Numbered from the stretch's first letter, positions 25,532 to 34,247 are shown. The stretch: 64,000 bases of DNA from Streptosporangiaceae bacterium (GCA_019239975.1 JAFAZE010000141.1:1-64000); one strand, 5' to 3'. Notes: generated by a model from the letters alone, not told the origin. Translations and numbers: made by a program.

Positions 25532-26518
25532 TTAGTATCCTTCCTTCCTGTAGTCGGGGATGCCCGCTGCGCCGTCCGGCACCTGAATACGTGAGCACAC
25601 CTTTCTCTGGAACGCATGCAACTCACGGAGTTCGGCCCTGCTTGTTGCCGGGTTGCGAATCCGCTCGTAGGCTCCGTGGGTTACGTGATGCTTAGCGTGG
25701 AAGCTTTCCGCAGTATGGAACTGCACTTCGAAGCGCTGTCCTCGCGCCGTTACCCAGCGTGTGTTGATGCCCTTGTACTCGGGATCGGTCCACGAGTTCT
25801 TGCTGTAGTACATCTCGTATCCGAGGCTCTCTAGCCGCGCCTTGATGTCGTAGTAGCCTCTGGCATAGCTCTCCGGCTCGAAGCAGAACGTATAGCGGAT
25901 CGCGTCAGCGACCTCGCGGAGGGCCTCTGAGGCGGTCATGCGCGGCTCGGCCTCCAGCTTCTCAGCGACTTTCTCCTTCAGGCGATCCTCGCCTTTGAGC
26001 CGGAACTCCAAACCCTCCACCCAGCCGCCGTGCCTGTTCTCGCGTTCGACCGTCTTCACGTCCGCGGAGATCCTCGGCTCGGCCTCGCACACTCGCCCGA
26101 TCGCGTCGCCTGCATCCGCGTGCCGTTCCGGGTCCAGATAGGCGCCGCCGTGGCTCCGGTACGACCCTGGCGGATCGGCCGAACGGTCCGCCGCGGGCCG
26201 CCGGTCCACCGGAACGCGTTCCTCGTAGTCGTCCCACATCTCCAGGTACCGCGGCACGTCATCCCAGTAGCTCCGCCGATCGGCCCCGTCGGGCCGCTGA
26301 TCGGTTTCATCGGGCCGGTCCCCAGGCTCGGATACCTGCTCGGCTCGTTCCGCCGTCTCCGCGTCGACGCGTGCCCGCAACTCCTCATAAGCCCGGCGGC
26401 GTTCCTCGGGGTCGGGCAGTTCCAGCGCCTGAGGCGGCGCCCGGTCCGCCCCACCCTGACCGGCACGCTCGGCACGGCCGAGTTCCTCCGGCTCGGCTGG
26501 CAGGTCCACGGCACCCAC
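25532..26518 (-). CDS. Polymorphic-toxin-like protein with RelA/SpoT-like pyrophosphokinase domain
   Basis: The protein has 328 residues. The N-terminal half (to about 160) is charged and low-complexity and includes YWDDVPRYLEMWDDYE and DPPGSYRSHGGAYLDPERHA, a linker-like region that I recall in large secreted actinobacterial toxins. Residues 165-320 are the synthetase domain: FRLKGEDRLKEK (172-183), DAIRY (205-209), YKGIN (248-252), FEVQFHT (263-269) and AFQRKVCSRIQVPDGA. The Arg/Lys, Asp and Glu-x-Gln positions match those used for ATP and metal binding in RelA. No signal peptide or WXG/LXG domain is present, so it may be an orphan toxin end. GTG is preceded by GGGGG. Confidence 0.68.
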   Translation of the reverse strand: MGAVDLPAEPEELGRAERAGQGGADRAPPQALELPDPEERRRAYEELRARVDAETAERAEQVSEPGDRPDETDQRPDGADRRSYWDDVPRYLEMWDDYEERVPVDRRPAADRSADPPGSYRSHGGAYLDPERHADAGDAIGRVCEAEPRISADVKTVERENRHGGWVEGLEFRLKGEDRLKEKVAEKLEAEPRMTASEALREVADAIRYTFCFEPESYARGYYDIKARLESLGYEMYYSKNSWTDPEYKGINTRWVTARGQRFEVQFHTAESFHAKHHVTHGAYERIRNPATSRAELRELHAFQRKVCSRIQVPDGAAGIPDYRKEGY

Positions 26519-26622
26519 GATGCCCCCATCTGGGCACTTACTGTAATCGGATCACTATTCTATGTGATACGGGCGAAACGGCGGGAGTCGGAAACGGACG
26601 TTGTCCAGAGCGGGTGAAATGC

Positions 26623-26640
26623 TGTCCCCATGTCGGGACA
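26623..26640. promoter_or_regulatory. Inverted repeat upstream of toxin gene
   Basis: TGTCCC and GGGACA arms enclose six bases. The element lies in the 225-base gap between the toxin gene and the divergent ArsR gene, about 105 bases before the toxin start. It could be an operator. Confidence 0.35.
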
Positions 26641-26707
26641 CGAGGGGGTCGCCGTCCTGGATGCGTCGACTTCTCGTAACCCCGAGTCGAGATCTCCCAA
26701 AGGAACA

Positions 26708-26742
26708 CTTGTAGGTGCAGAGACAGTTCCGTAACCTACAAG
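26708..26742 (+). promoter_or_regulatory. Inverted repeat operator at the ArsR-MFS promoter
   Basis: CTTGTAGGT (26708-26716) and its exact complement (26734-26742) flank 17 bases and end two bases before the ATG of the ArsR gene. The position overlaps the expected promoter and start, which suits autoregulation by the ArsR protein. Confidence 0.55.
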
Positions 26743-26743
26743 C

Positions 26744-27322
26744 ATGTCTTTGGAGGTCGAGCGGCGCCAGGTAGTGGCGGCGTTGCGGGCGCGGGCGCAC
26801 CCCCTGCGCCTGCGGATGCTGTCCCTGCTGACCGGCGCCGCGCTATCCGCGGCCGAGTTGGCACGCGAGCTCGGGGTGAGCCAGGCGCTGGCCAGCTATC
26901 ACCTGCGGCAGCTTTCAGACGCGGGGCTCGTTGAGCTGGCCGAGACGCGTTCTCATCGCGGGGGGCGGGAGCGCCGCTACCGGCATCGTGTCGAGCTGGG
27001 TTCGGACGTGTCCGGCAGCGACGATGAAGGCCGGGCGCTGTTCGTCGAGGCCGTTGTCGAGGAGCTGCGCCGCCGGGTGTCGCAGCGGTCGCCGGGCCTG
27101 CGTGGACTCGCCATCGATGCGGAGTTGTGGGTGCATGAGGAGGACTGGGAGGAAGCCCGGCAGGCGATCGCCGCGGCCGGCACCGTGCTGCACGAGAAGG
27201 CCTGCCGCCCCCATGAGCCGGGCACCGTGCACATCAACGCGACCGTGGTCATGTTCCGCATGCTCGACCCGGACCCGCCTGACCAGCCTGACCAGCCTGG
27301 CCCGCCTGGGGCGAGGTTCTGA
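26744..27322 (+). CDS. ArsR-family winged-helix regulator
   Basis: This 192-residue protein has an ArsR-type wHTH at 10-85: RARAHPLRLRMLSLLTGAAL, SAAELARELGVSQALASYHL, RQLSDAGLVEL and a basic wing. The rest (to HINATVVMFRMLD) is an effector-like domain seen in regulators paired with DHA3 pumps. Its stop overlaps the ATG of the MFS gene (TGATG), so the two are one operon. The inverted repeat directly upstream is the likely operator. Confidence 0.85.
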   Translation: MSLEVERRQVVAALRARAHPLRLRMLSLLTGAALSAAELARELGVSQALASYHLRQLSDAGLVELAETRSHRGGRERRYRHRVELGSDVSGSDDEGRALFVEAVVEELRRRVSQRSPGLRGLAIDAELWVHEEDWEEARQAIAAAGTVLHEKACRPHEPGTVHINATVVMFRMLDPDPPDQPDQPGPPGARF

Positions 27323-28614
27323 TGACTGGCCAGAACCGCGGCGCGTTGCGGCAGCGGTTCGGGGTGCTGGGCGAACGGAACTACCGGCTGTTCTTCACCG
27401 GCTATACCACATCGCTGGTCGGCGCGGCCATGGTGCCGGTCGCGTTGACCTTCGCCGTCCTGCAGGAAGGCCGGCCTGCCTCGGATGTTGGGTATGTGCT
27501 GGCCGCGGAGACCATCCCGCTGGTCGTGCTGCTGCTTGCCGGCGGCGTGGTCGGCGACCGGTTGTCCCGCCGGGCCGTGATGATCAGTGCCGATCTCATG
27601 CGGTGCGTCAGCGAGCTACTGCTTGCCGCGCTGGTCATCACCGGCTCACCGCCGCTGTGGGCTTTCATGGTCTTGGCCGGGGTGATCGGTGCCGGGCAGG
27701 CGTTCTTCAACCCCGCGCTGACCGGCCTGCTTCCGCTGATCGTGAGCGCCAACCGCCTCCAGCAAGCCAACGCGCTGAAGGGCCTGGCGTCCTCGACCGG
27801 ACAGATCATTGGTCCGGCGGCGGCTGGGCTGATTACCGCCGCCGGCGGCCCTGGATGGGCGATCGCCATCGACGGAGCCACATACGCCGTGAGCGCGCTA
27901 TGCCTCGCCCGAGTCCACCTCCCGGCCGCGGCCGCGCCGCAGCCGGAGGGCTTTGTTACCCAGCTGGCCGCCGGATGGACCGAGTTCCGGTCCCGCACCT
28001 GGCTGTGGGTCATCGTCACGCAGTTCAGCCTGTTCCATCTGCTGGTCTACGCGCCGTTCATGGTCTTGGGCGCGGTCGTCGCGAAGACCGCGCTGGGCGG
28101 TGCGGCAGCGTGGGGATTCATCCTCACCGCCCAGGGCGCCGGGGCGATCCTCGGCGGGCTCGCCGTCCTTCGCGTCCAACCCCGTCGACCGCTGGTCACC
28201 GCGACACTCGGCACCTTCGCCTTCGCCGCACCGGTCGCGCTGCTCGCGCTGCGCGCGCCGACCGCCGCGATCGCCGCCGCCGCCGCCATCTCCGGAGTAG
28301 GGATCACCGTGTTCGCCGCGCTGTGGGACACCACGTTGCAACGGCACGTTCCAGCCGCGGTGTTGTCCCGGGTGTCCGCCTACGACTGGCTTGGCTCGGT
28401 CGGGCTCGTCCCCCTGGGCTACGCCCTCACCGGACCCCTTGCCAGCACGCTGGGCGTCACCGGCACCCTGTGGCTCGCCGCCGCGTGGACTGTCCTGGGC
28501 AGCGCGACCGCCCTCGCCGTACCCGCCGTCCGCCAGCTGCGCACAACGCGTGTGCCGCGGCGAGAAACGGACGACGGCCGCAGCAGCCCGCCCATCACCG
28601 GCGCTCACGCGTGA
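27322..28614 (+). CDS. MFS transporter (DHA3/MFS_3-like exporter)
   Basis: This 430-residue inner-membrane protein has about 12 hydrophobic helices and opens LGERNYRLFFTGYTTSLVGA, typical of the DHA3 branch; GGVVGDRLSRRAVMI is the loop 2-3 motif and VIGAGQAFFNPALTGLLPLI a helix 4 motif. Such proteins export drugs or siderophores by proton antiport. The substrate is unknown. It is translationally coupled to the ArsR regulator, which probably senses its substrate. Confidence 0.87.
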   Translation: MTGQNRGALRQRFGVLGERNYRLFFTGYTTSLVGAAMVPVALTFAVLQEGRPASDVGYVLAAETIPLVVLLLAGGVVGDRLSRRAVMISADLMRCVSELLLAALVITGSPPLWAFMVLAGVIGAGQAFFNPALTGLLPLIVSANRLQQANALKGLASSTGQIIGPAAAGLITAAGGPGWAIAIDGATYAVSALCLARVHLPAAAAPQPEGFVTQLAAGWTEFRSRTWLWVIVTQFSLFHLLVYAPFMVLGAVVAKTALGGAAAWGFILTAQGAGAILGGLAVLRVQPRRPLVTATLGTFAFAAPVALLALRAPTAAIAAAAAISGVGITVFAALWDTTLQRHVPAAVLSRVSAYDWLGSVGLVPLGYALTGPLASTLGVTGTLWLAAAWTVLGSATALAVPAVRQLRTTRVPRRETDDGRSSPPITGAHA

Positions 28615-28641
28615 CGCCCCGCAGGCCGATCCCTTGTGAAC

Positions 28642-28681
28642 GCTGCGGTAGAGCCAGTACTGCTGCGGTAGAGCCAGTACT
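28642..28681. repeat. Two-unit 20-bp tandem repeat
   Basis: The unit GCTGCGGTAGAGCCAGTACT occurs twice in direct succession, in the 183-base gap between the MFS gene and the second TIM-barrel gene. It might be a direct-repeat operator or a simple slippage product. Confidence 0.6.
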
Positions 28682-28797
28682 ACTGCGCCCCCTTTCGGGT
28701 CGCTCACGCCTTCCGAGAGAAAGAGAAATAGCGGGATCGCGCGCTGGCCGCAAGCGTAGCCTTGCCGATAAGACACTGAATACGGGAGAGTGCCGGG

Positions 28798-29874
28798 ATG
28801 CGTCTTCGCGGGGTGAATTATGACGTCGGGCGGGTGCTGGACGGGATCAACTGGCGTCCGGCGTATGATCCGGCAGAGACGCGCCGAGAACTGGAGATCA
28901 TCAAGAACGACCTGCACTGCAGCGCCGTGAAGATCTGCGGGCACGACGTCGGCCGGATAATGGCCACCGCGCGGCACGCCCTGGATCAGGGCCTGGAGGT
29001 CTGGCTTTCCCCGGAGCTGTGGGACCAGGACTCCGGCGAGACGCTCCGGTATATCACCGAGGCGGCGCGGGACGCGGAAGACCTGTGCCGACGCTGGCCT
29101 GGCCGGGTGGTGCTCAGCGCGGGGACCGAGCTGACGCTGTTCATGCGGGGCCTGCTCGAAGGGAACTCCTTTCAGGAGCGGATCACGCATCCGCAGTTTC
29201 GGGAGCACATCTGGTCCGGAAGCTACAACGAGCCCCTGAACGCGTTCCTCGCGGCCGCGAGCAACGCCGTGCGCCGGGTCTTCAGCGGACGCCTCAGCTA
29301 TGCCTCGCTTCCGTTCGAGAAGGTCGACTGGAGCAATTTCGACTTCGTGGGCATCGACCTCTACCGTGACGCCGGTAACAGGGACAGGTTCCCCGGGCTG
29401 CTGCAGCGGTATCTCGGCCATGGCCTGCCCGTGGTCATCACCGAGTTCGGCTGCTGCACGTACCGCGGGGCCGAAGACGCCGGGGGACTGGGCTGGGCGA
29501 TCATCGACTTCGGGCAGGTGCCGCCCCGGCTCAACGGCGACTACGTGCGCGATGAGGCTGTCCAGGCCCGTGAGCTGACGGCGCTGCTCGACATCTTCGG
29601 CAACGCCGGCGCCGACGGCGCGTTCGTGCACACCTTCGTCTCACCGATCACCCCCTACAGCGAGGATCCGCGTTACGACTTCGACATGGCCAGCTACAGC
29701 CTGGTCAAGAGCTACGCAAACCGGCTCGGCGAGCTTTCCGCCGGCATCCCCGGCATAGCGGAGCTGCCATGGGATGACGGCCAGGCAGGGATGGCCTACC
29801 CGGATATGCCCTGGGAGCCGAAAGAGTCGTTCCGCGCCATCGCCGACTTCTACCGCTCGGCAGCCGAGCCGTAA
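28798..29874 (+). CDS. TIM-barrel glycosidase-like protein, paralogue 2 (nucleophile position intact)
   Basis: This 358-residue paralogue of the protein at 19381-20421 shares GVNYDVG, RRELEIIKNDLHC[SN]AVKI, RLNGDYVRDEAVQA, GADGAFVHTF and YPDMPWEPKESF. It keeps a Glu in VVITEFGCCTYRGAED, the expected nucleophile position of clan GH-A barrels, and AGTELTLFM as the possible acid/base strand. No signal peptide, so it acts in the cytoplasm. The substrate is unknown. A GGGAGAG site lies upstream of ATG. It stands alone between the MFS gene and a decayed DUF4143 gene. Confidence 0.7.
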   Translation: MRLRGVNYDVGRVLDGINWRPAYDPAETRRELEIIKNDLHCSAVKICGHDVGRIMATARHALDQGLEVWLSPELWDQDSGETLRYITEAARDAEDLCRRWPGRVVLSAGTELTLFMRGLLEGNSFQERITHPQFREHIWSGSYNEPLNAFLAAASNAVRRVFSGRLSYASLPFEKVDWSNFDFVGIDLYRDAGNRDRFPGLLQRYLGHGLPVVITEFGCCTYRGAEDAGGLGWAIIDFGQVPPRLNGDYVRDEAVQARELTALLDIFGNAGADGAFVHTFVSPITPYSEDPRYDFDMASYSLVKSYANRLGELSAGIPGIAELPWDDGQAGMAYPDMPWEPKESFRAIADFYRSAAEP

Positions 29875-29961
29875 TCGTTCCGCCCGGGCGTCGGCCCGAC
29901 CCGTGATCCGCAGCCCCGATGCGAGACTGAAAAAGGCCTATAGAGCGGACAAGTTACCAAG

Positions 29962-30345
29962 TATGTACTGGCCGCGCACCTGCTGCGCGTGACGGCCGAC
30001 ACGCTGCGCGCGTCAGGGCACCCCGCCCTCGGCGGCCTCCTTGACACCTTCGTGCTTTCTGAGCTGGTAAAGCTTCAGGCAGTCAGCGACGTCTCTTTCA
30101 CCATCCACCACCTGCGCGACCGCGCCGGCCCGGAGGTGGACTTCGTCCTCGAAGGCCCGGGCGGGCAGATCGCCGCTCTGGAGGTCAAGGCATCAGCATC
30201 GCCGGGCAGTGGCGATGCCAGGCACCTGCGGTGGCTTGAGAGCAAGCTTGGCGACCGGATGATCGCAGGCGCGATTCTCCACCTCGGCAGTGCCGCCGGG
30301 TCGCTCGGCTATGGCATCTACGCCCTTCCTGTCTCGGCACTCTGG
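29962..30345 (+). pseudogene. C-terminal remnant of a DUF4143 AAA-ATPase
   Basis: The frame reads LAAHLLRVTADTLRASG, LGGLLDTFVLSELVKL, IHHLRDRAGPEVDFVLE, IAALEVKASASPG and ends YGIYALPVSALW, the DUF4143 nuclease-like C-terminal domain (D-EVK motif intact) of the ATPases that are common near mobile elements. The AAA domain is missing, the 5' junction is abrupt near 29958, and the native stop after SALW is lost. Confidence 0.68.
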
Positions 30346-30403
30346 GGGTCATCGCCCCCTTCCGGCATAGCAGCACGGGCCGCGAACCGTCAGCCCGTCG
30401 CCG

Positions 30404-31405
30404 TCAGTTCCATTGCTGGTAGATGTCGCTCTGCTTACACCCCCACTGGAAGATCGGCGCGCCGTCGCCCTTGGCCGACCCGTCGGCGTCCAGGCACGTG
30501 GTGCCGGTGCCGACGCTGTGGACCCCGGCGTTGGCATTGCCATTGGTGTTGAGCTGGCCGCTGCCGTAGAACCACCATTGCTGGTAGCTGTCGGACGTGT
30601 TGCAGGTCCACTGGAAGATCTTCCCGCCGTTGCCGACGTTGGCTGAATCGGCGCCCAGGCAGGTGCCGGTGCCACGATTCTTTAGGATCGGTATACGGCC
30701 AACCGAGCCGACGACCTGCCATTGCTGGTAGCTGTCGGACGTGTTGCAGGTCCACTGGAAGATCTTCCCGCCGTTGCCGACGTTGGCTGAATCGGCATCC
30801 AGGCAGGTGCCATCTCCGTTGTCCTTCAGCATGAAGGAGTACCCGTACACTGCTCCCTCGGCCGTCGATATGTAACTGCCCCAGGCCCCACTGTTATAGG
30901 TGACCCATGGGCTCCAGTCGTATCCGCCTCCGGATAGGTTGAACGCCGCGTCGGCGTTGCACTGGACCTGGAACGCGCACGCGTCCGAGACATTGGTGTG
31001 CCCGCTATTGATCTGCCACAGTCCCCGGTCGTAGGACGTGTCGCCCGCCGCGCAGGAAACCGGGGGATAGTAACCGACCGTCAGGGACGGATCGCACAGG
31101 TAGACGTTCCCCCGGCAGCTCGACTCCGCGAGTGCCACCGCGACCGCGACCACGATTACCGGATACGAGCCTTTGTTCGTGCTGATGTAGTTGTTGAACG
31201 AGAAGCCCGCCTTGGCCGCCACCGCGCCGCAGGTCTGAGCCGCGGACAAGGAGATGGTCTTCGGATTCGGCAGCAGCCCGGGGCCGGCCGTTACCGGCGC
31301 GGAGGCCGATGGTGACGGGTGTGGGGAGGCGATCGCCGCCGGGGCCGCCGCGGTCAGCAGCCAGGCAAGCGTGGATGCCGCAAGCGCACCGCACAATATC
31401 CGCAT
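30404..31405 (-). CDS. Secreted lysozyme-like protein with ricin-type lectin domain
   Basis: The precursor has 333 residues from ATG 31405, which gives a normal signal peptide (MRILCGALAASTLAWLLTAA); the frame is open to 31552 and an ATG at 31534 has a better AGAGG site. A transglycosylase/lysozyme-like domain follows: VIVVAVAVALAESSCRG with a catalytic-type Glu, then YDRGLWQINSGHT. The C-terminal beta-trefoil carries three ricin-type repeats with QQW ends. It likely cuts peptidoglycan and binds polysaccharide outside the cell. Two of the lectin repeats share 78 identical bases. Confidence 0.78.
   Translation of the reverse strand: MRILCGALAASTLAWLLTAAAPAAIASPHPSPSASAPVTAGPGLLPNPKTISLSAAQTCGAVAAKAGFSFNNYISTNKGSYPVIVVAVAVALAESSCRGNVYLCDPSLTVGYYPPVSCAAGDTSYDRGLWQINSGHTNVSDACAFQVQCNADAAFNLSGGGYDWSPWVTYNSGAWGSYISTAEGAVYGYSFMLKDNGDGTCLDADSANVGNGGKIFQWTCNTSDSYQQWQVVGSVGRIPILKNRGTGTCLGADSANVGNGGKIFQWTCNTSDSYQQWWFYGSGQLNTNGNANAGVHSVGTGTTCLDADGSAKGDGAPIFQWGCKQSDIYQQWN
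30575..30796 (-). repeat. Exact 78-bp direct repeat inside the lectin domain
   Basis: Bases 30575-30652 and 30719-30796 are identical, 144 bases (48 codons) apart. They encode GNGGKIFQWTCNTSDSYQQW-type lectin repeats. Identity at all silent positions points to recent duplication or gene conversion. Confidence 0.85.
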
Positions 31406-31895
31406 GAGTGCCGTTCTGCCATGAGGTGACCTGACTGCCGCGTCGCGTGCCGCACTCTCCACGGCGGTGCATGCCCGCCATTTACCTGCTGTTTTCGACG
31501 ATGGTCGATGACTTACCGAGCCTGTCATACGCATTTGGTTGACCTCTTCCATCGGACTTGCCAGTAGGTGCCGTCAGGCAACAGCCCTTCCGCCATTGAG
31601 CCCGCGAGATAGCGCTATACAGGGACTTTCGTCCTTCACCGCCGCCAAAGACCCCGCTGCCCCAGGATCTTTTGGCCGCGAGCTTGTGGACGTTCGGTCA
31701 AGTTTTCAGCGTCCGGATCGTCAACTCAAGTGCGTTCAAGTGCGTTCAGGTGCTGTTGCAGGCCGATGCCGAATTCGCCCTCGTCCTGGCGGCCCAGCTG
31801 GAGATCACCGTCGCCGGGGAACAGGCCATAACACCGATGCCATCACGCTCCCCGCCACGGGTGTGCGCCGTATCCGTGGCATCCGTGGCGGTGGC
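31406..31895. other. Gene-poor stretch
   Basis: Between the lysozyme start and the TetR stop I see no supported gene. The only pattern is a short repeat of GTTCAAGTGC-like units around 31731-31752. Promoter sequences for the lysozyme gene should lie near 31540-31620. Confidence 0.3.
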
Positions 31896-32495
31896 TCACG
31901 CGCCGGTGCGGTTCTTGCCGGTCATGCGCTCGGCGATGATCCGCACTCCCTCGGCGAGCTCGTGCGCCGACAGGGCCTGCTTGGGATCCATGAACCACTT
32001 CACCAGGACGCCGATGAACAGGGCGTGCAGGACCGCGCCGGCCATGCGCGCCGACTCCGCGTCCCGGGCCGGATCGATTCCCAGGAAGAGCTCCGCCAGT
32101 CCCATAGCCGCGTCGTGCTGGACCCCCGCGAGGAACGCCCGTAGTTCGTCGTTGTGCCCCAGCAGGCTCATGAGTTCGAGCTGCGCGGCCCAGAGCCCGC
32201 GTCCCGAGCCGCCAAAGGAGTCGATCGTCCGTCCCATGATCGATTCGAAGCGCTGGAGTGGCTCCGCGCCGAGCGTTCCCTCGGCGGCCAGGGCGTGCCG
32301 CACCTCCTCGCTCCAGTCGCCAATCGACTCGTAGACGGCCTGGTTCATCAGGGCGTCCTTGGAGCCGAAGTGGTAGCCGATGGCGGCGAGGCTCACACCG
32401 GAGGCCGCGGCGATGTCGCGCGCGGTGGTGCGGGCGTAGCCCTTCTCGATCAGGCAGCGCTTTGCGGCGGCGAGCAGCTCCTCACGGTTTCCCAT
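31896..32495 (-). CDS. TetR-family regulator of the adjacent efflux pump
   Basis: The protein has 199 residues from ATG 32495. Its HTH is REELLAAAKRCLIEKGYART, then TARDIAAASGVSLAAIGYHF and GSKDALMNQA. The C-terminal part is an effector-binding domain. It is divergent from the MFS gene at 32620; the gap holds a perfect 9-bp inverted repeat, so it most likely represses both. A longer open frame upstream crosses the operator and is rejected. Confidence 0.87.
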   Translation of the reverse strand: MGNREELLAAAKRCLIEKGYARTTARDIAAASGVSLAAIGYHFGSKDALMNQAVYESIGDWSEEVRHALAAEGTLGAEPLQRFESIMGRTIDSFGGSGRGLWAAQLELMSLLGHNDELRAFLAGVQHDAAMGLAELFLGIDPARDAESARMAGAVLHALFIGVLVKWFMDPKQALSAHELAEGVRIIAERMTGKNRTGA

Positions 32496-32531
32496 GGTCA
32501 GTACCATACCGCACCCTGAACAAACGTCTAA

Positions 32532-32567
32532 TACAAGCGTACTAGACAGGTGTGTTACACGCTTGTA
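32532..32567. promoter_or_regulatory. TetR operator candidate
   Basis: TACAAGCGT (32532-32540) and its exact complement (32559-32567) are separated by 18 bases in an AT-richer patch between divergent TetR and MFS genes. Inner bases GTACTAG and GTTACAC may form the core. It fits shared control of both promoters. Confidence 0.65.
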
Positions 32568-32619
32568 CAGTTTGCCGGGAGCGCGCCCCGGCGCGGTGCG
32601 CCTGAGCCAGGAGGCCGCC

Positions 32620-34209
32620 ATGACAACTCACAAGACCCCGCGGGCACTGCCGGCAAGGGCCGGGCGCAGGGAATGGACCGCGCTGGGCGTGCTGCTGCTG
32701 CCGCTCCTGCTGGTTTCCATGGACGTGTCCGTGCTGTACTTCGCCGTCCCGTTCATCAGCAGGGATCTGGAGCCGAGCAGCACCCAGCAGCTGTGGATCT
32801 TCGACATTTACGGCTTCGTGCTGGCCGGCCTGCTCATCACGATGGGTTCGCTAGGCGACCGGATAGGGCGCCGCCGGCTGCTGTTGATGGGCGCGGCCGC
32901 GTTCAGCCTCGCGTCACTGGGGGCCGCCTACTCCCACACCGCCGGGCAGCTCATCACCGCTCGCGCGGTGCAGGGGATCGCCGGGGCGACGCTCATGCCC
33001 TCGACGCTCGCGCTGATCCGCAACATGTTCCACGACGAAAAGCAGCGGCGCACCGCGCTCGCCATCTGGACCAGCGCCACCATGAGCGGCATCGCGCTCG
33101 GGCCGGTGCTCAGCGGCCTGCTGCTGAACCACTTCTGGTGGGGCTCCGTCTTCCTCATCAACGTGCCGTTCATGGCCATGCTGCTCGCTCTCGCCCCGGC
33201 GCTCGTGCCGGAGTTCCGCGCCCCGAAGCCAGGCCGCTTCGACCTGACCGGCTCGGTGCTCTCGCTTGGCGCTGTGCTGCCTGCGATCTACGGCATCAAG
33301 GAGATCGCCGCCAGCGGCCTGGACTATGCCCGCGCCGCGTGGATCGTGATCGGCGTGGCCGTCGGCATCGCGTTCGTCATGCGGCAGGCACGCGGCGCCG
33401 CTCCCATGATCGACCTGAAGCTGTTCCGGAGCCGCGGCTTCACCGGGTCGGTCGCGATGAACCTGGTGTCGATGTTCGCGATCGTCGGGTTCGCGATCTT
33501 CACCACCCAGTACCTTCAGTCGGTGCTCGGGATGAGGCCGCTGACCGCCGCGCTGTGGTCGCTGGTGCCCATGACCGGGACCATGGCGGCCGCGCCGGCC
33601 ACCCGGGTGCTCGTGGAGCGCGCCGACCGCGCCTACGTCGCCGCGGGCGGCTTCCTCGTCGCGGGGGCCGGATTCGCCGGGCTCACCGAGCTGCACGCGC
33701 ACTCGCCGATCTGGTTCCTCCTGATCGCGGCCACCATCTACGCGGGCGGCATCGTCGCCGTCATGTCCGTCGGGAACGAGCTGATCATGGGCGCGGTCCC
33801 GCCGGAACGCGCGGGTGCCGCGGCCGCCGTGGTGGAAACCGCGACAGAGTTCGGTGGCGCCCTCGGCATGGCTGTGCTGGGCAGCATCGGCGCCGCGATA
33901 TACCGGTCCGGCCTCGCGGCCTCCGCGCCCGCGCGGACGCCGCGGCCAGCGCTGGGTGCGGCCCGCGACACCCTTGGCGGTGCCGTCACCGCGGTCGGCA
34001 GGCTCCGCGGGCACATCGGCACCGAGCTCCTCGAGGCGGCCCGGACCGCGTTCACCCACGGCCTGAACTACGCCGCGCTCGGAGCCGCGATCGCCATGGT
34101 GCTGGCCGCCATCCTCAGTGCCGTCTTCTTCCGCGGCGTCCGGGTGGAATCCCCGGCGGCGCCTGAAGAGCCTCGACCTGAGGCCCGCGAAGAACTGGTC
34201 GCTCGGTAA
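32620..34209 (+). CDS. MFS drug exporter, DHA2 (14-helix, SmvA/QacA-like)
   Basis: This 529-residue membrane protein opens WTALGVLLLPLLLVSMDVSV, the DHA2 motif with an acidic residue in helix 1, then TMGSLGDRIGRRRLLLMGAA (loop 2-3) and GPVLSGLLL (motif C). The length and helix count fit 14-helix antiporters of the SmvA/QacA type, which expel cationic drugs or dyes. AGGAGG lies 5 bases before ATG. The divergent TetR gene and the operator between them suggest induction by the exported compound. Confidence 0.88.
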   Translation: MTTHKTPRALPARAGRREWTALGVLLLPLLLVSMDVSVLYFAVPFISRDLEPSSTQQLWIFDIYGFVLAGLLITMGSLGDRIGRRRLLLMGAAAFSLASLGAAYSHTAGQLITARAVQGIAGATLMPSTLALIRNMFHDEKQRRTALAIWTSATMSGIALGPVLSGLLLNHFWWGSVFLINVPFMAMLLALAPALVPEFRAPKPGRFDLTGSVLSLGAVLPAIYGIKEIAASGLDYARAAWIVIGVAVGIAFVMRQARGAAPMIDLKLFRSRGFTGSVAMNLVSMFAIVGFAIFTTQYLQSVLGMRPLTAALWSLVPMTGTMAAAPATRVLVERADRAYVAAGGFLVAGAGFAGLTELHAHSPIWFLLIAATIYAGGIVAVMSVGNELIMGAVPPERAGAAAAVVETATEFGGALGMAVLGSIGAAIYRSGLAASAPARTPRPALGAARDTLGGAVTAVGRLRGHIGTELLEAARTAFTHGLNYAALGAAIAMVLAAILSAVFFRGVRVESPAAPEEPRPEAREELVAR

Positions 34210-34247
34210 ACCCGGACTTTATCCGGCACCGAGTAGGCTCGGCGTCC

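Noticed and set aside
31672-32334. A 220-residue plus-strand frame
   Set aside because: Its second half is antisense to the TetR gene and its first half has no motif or start signal.
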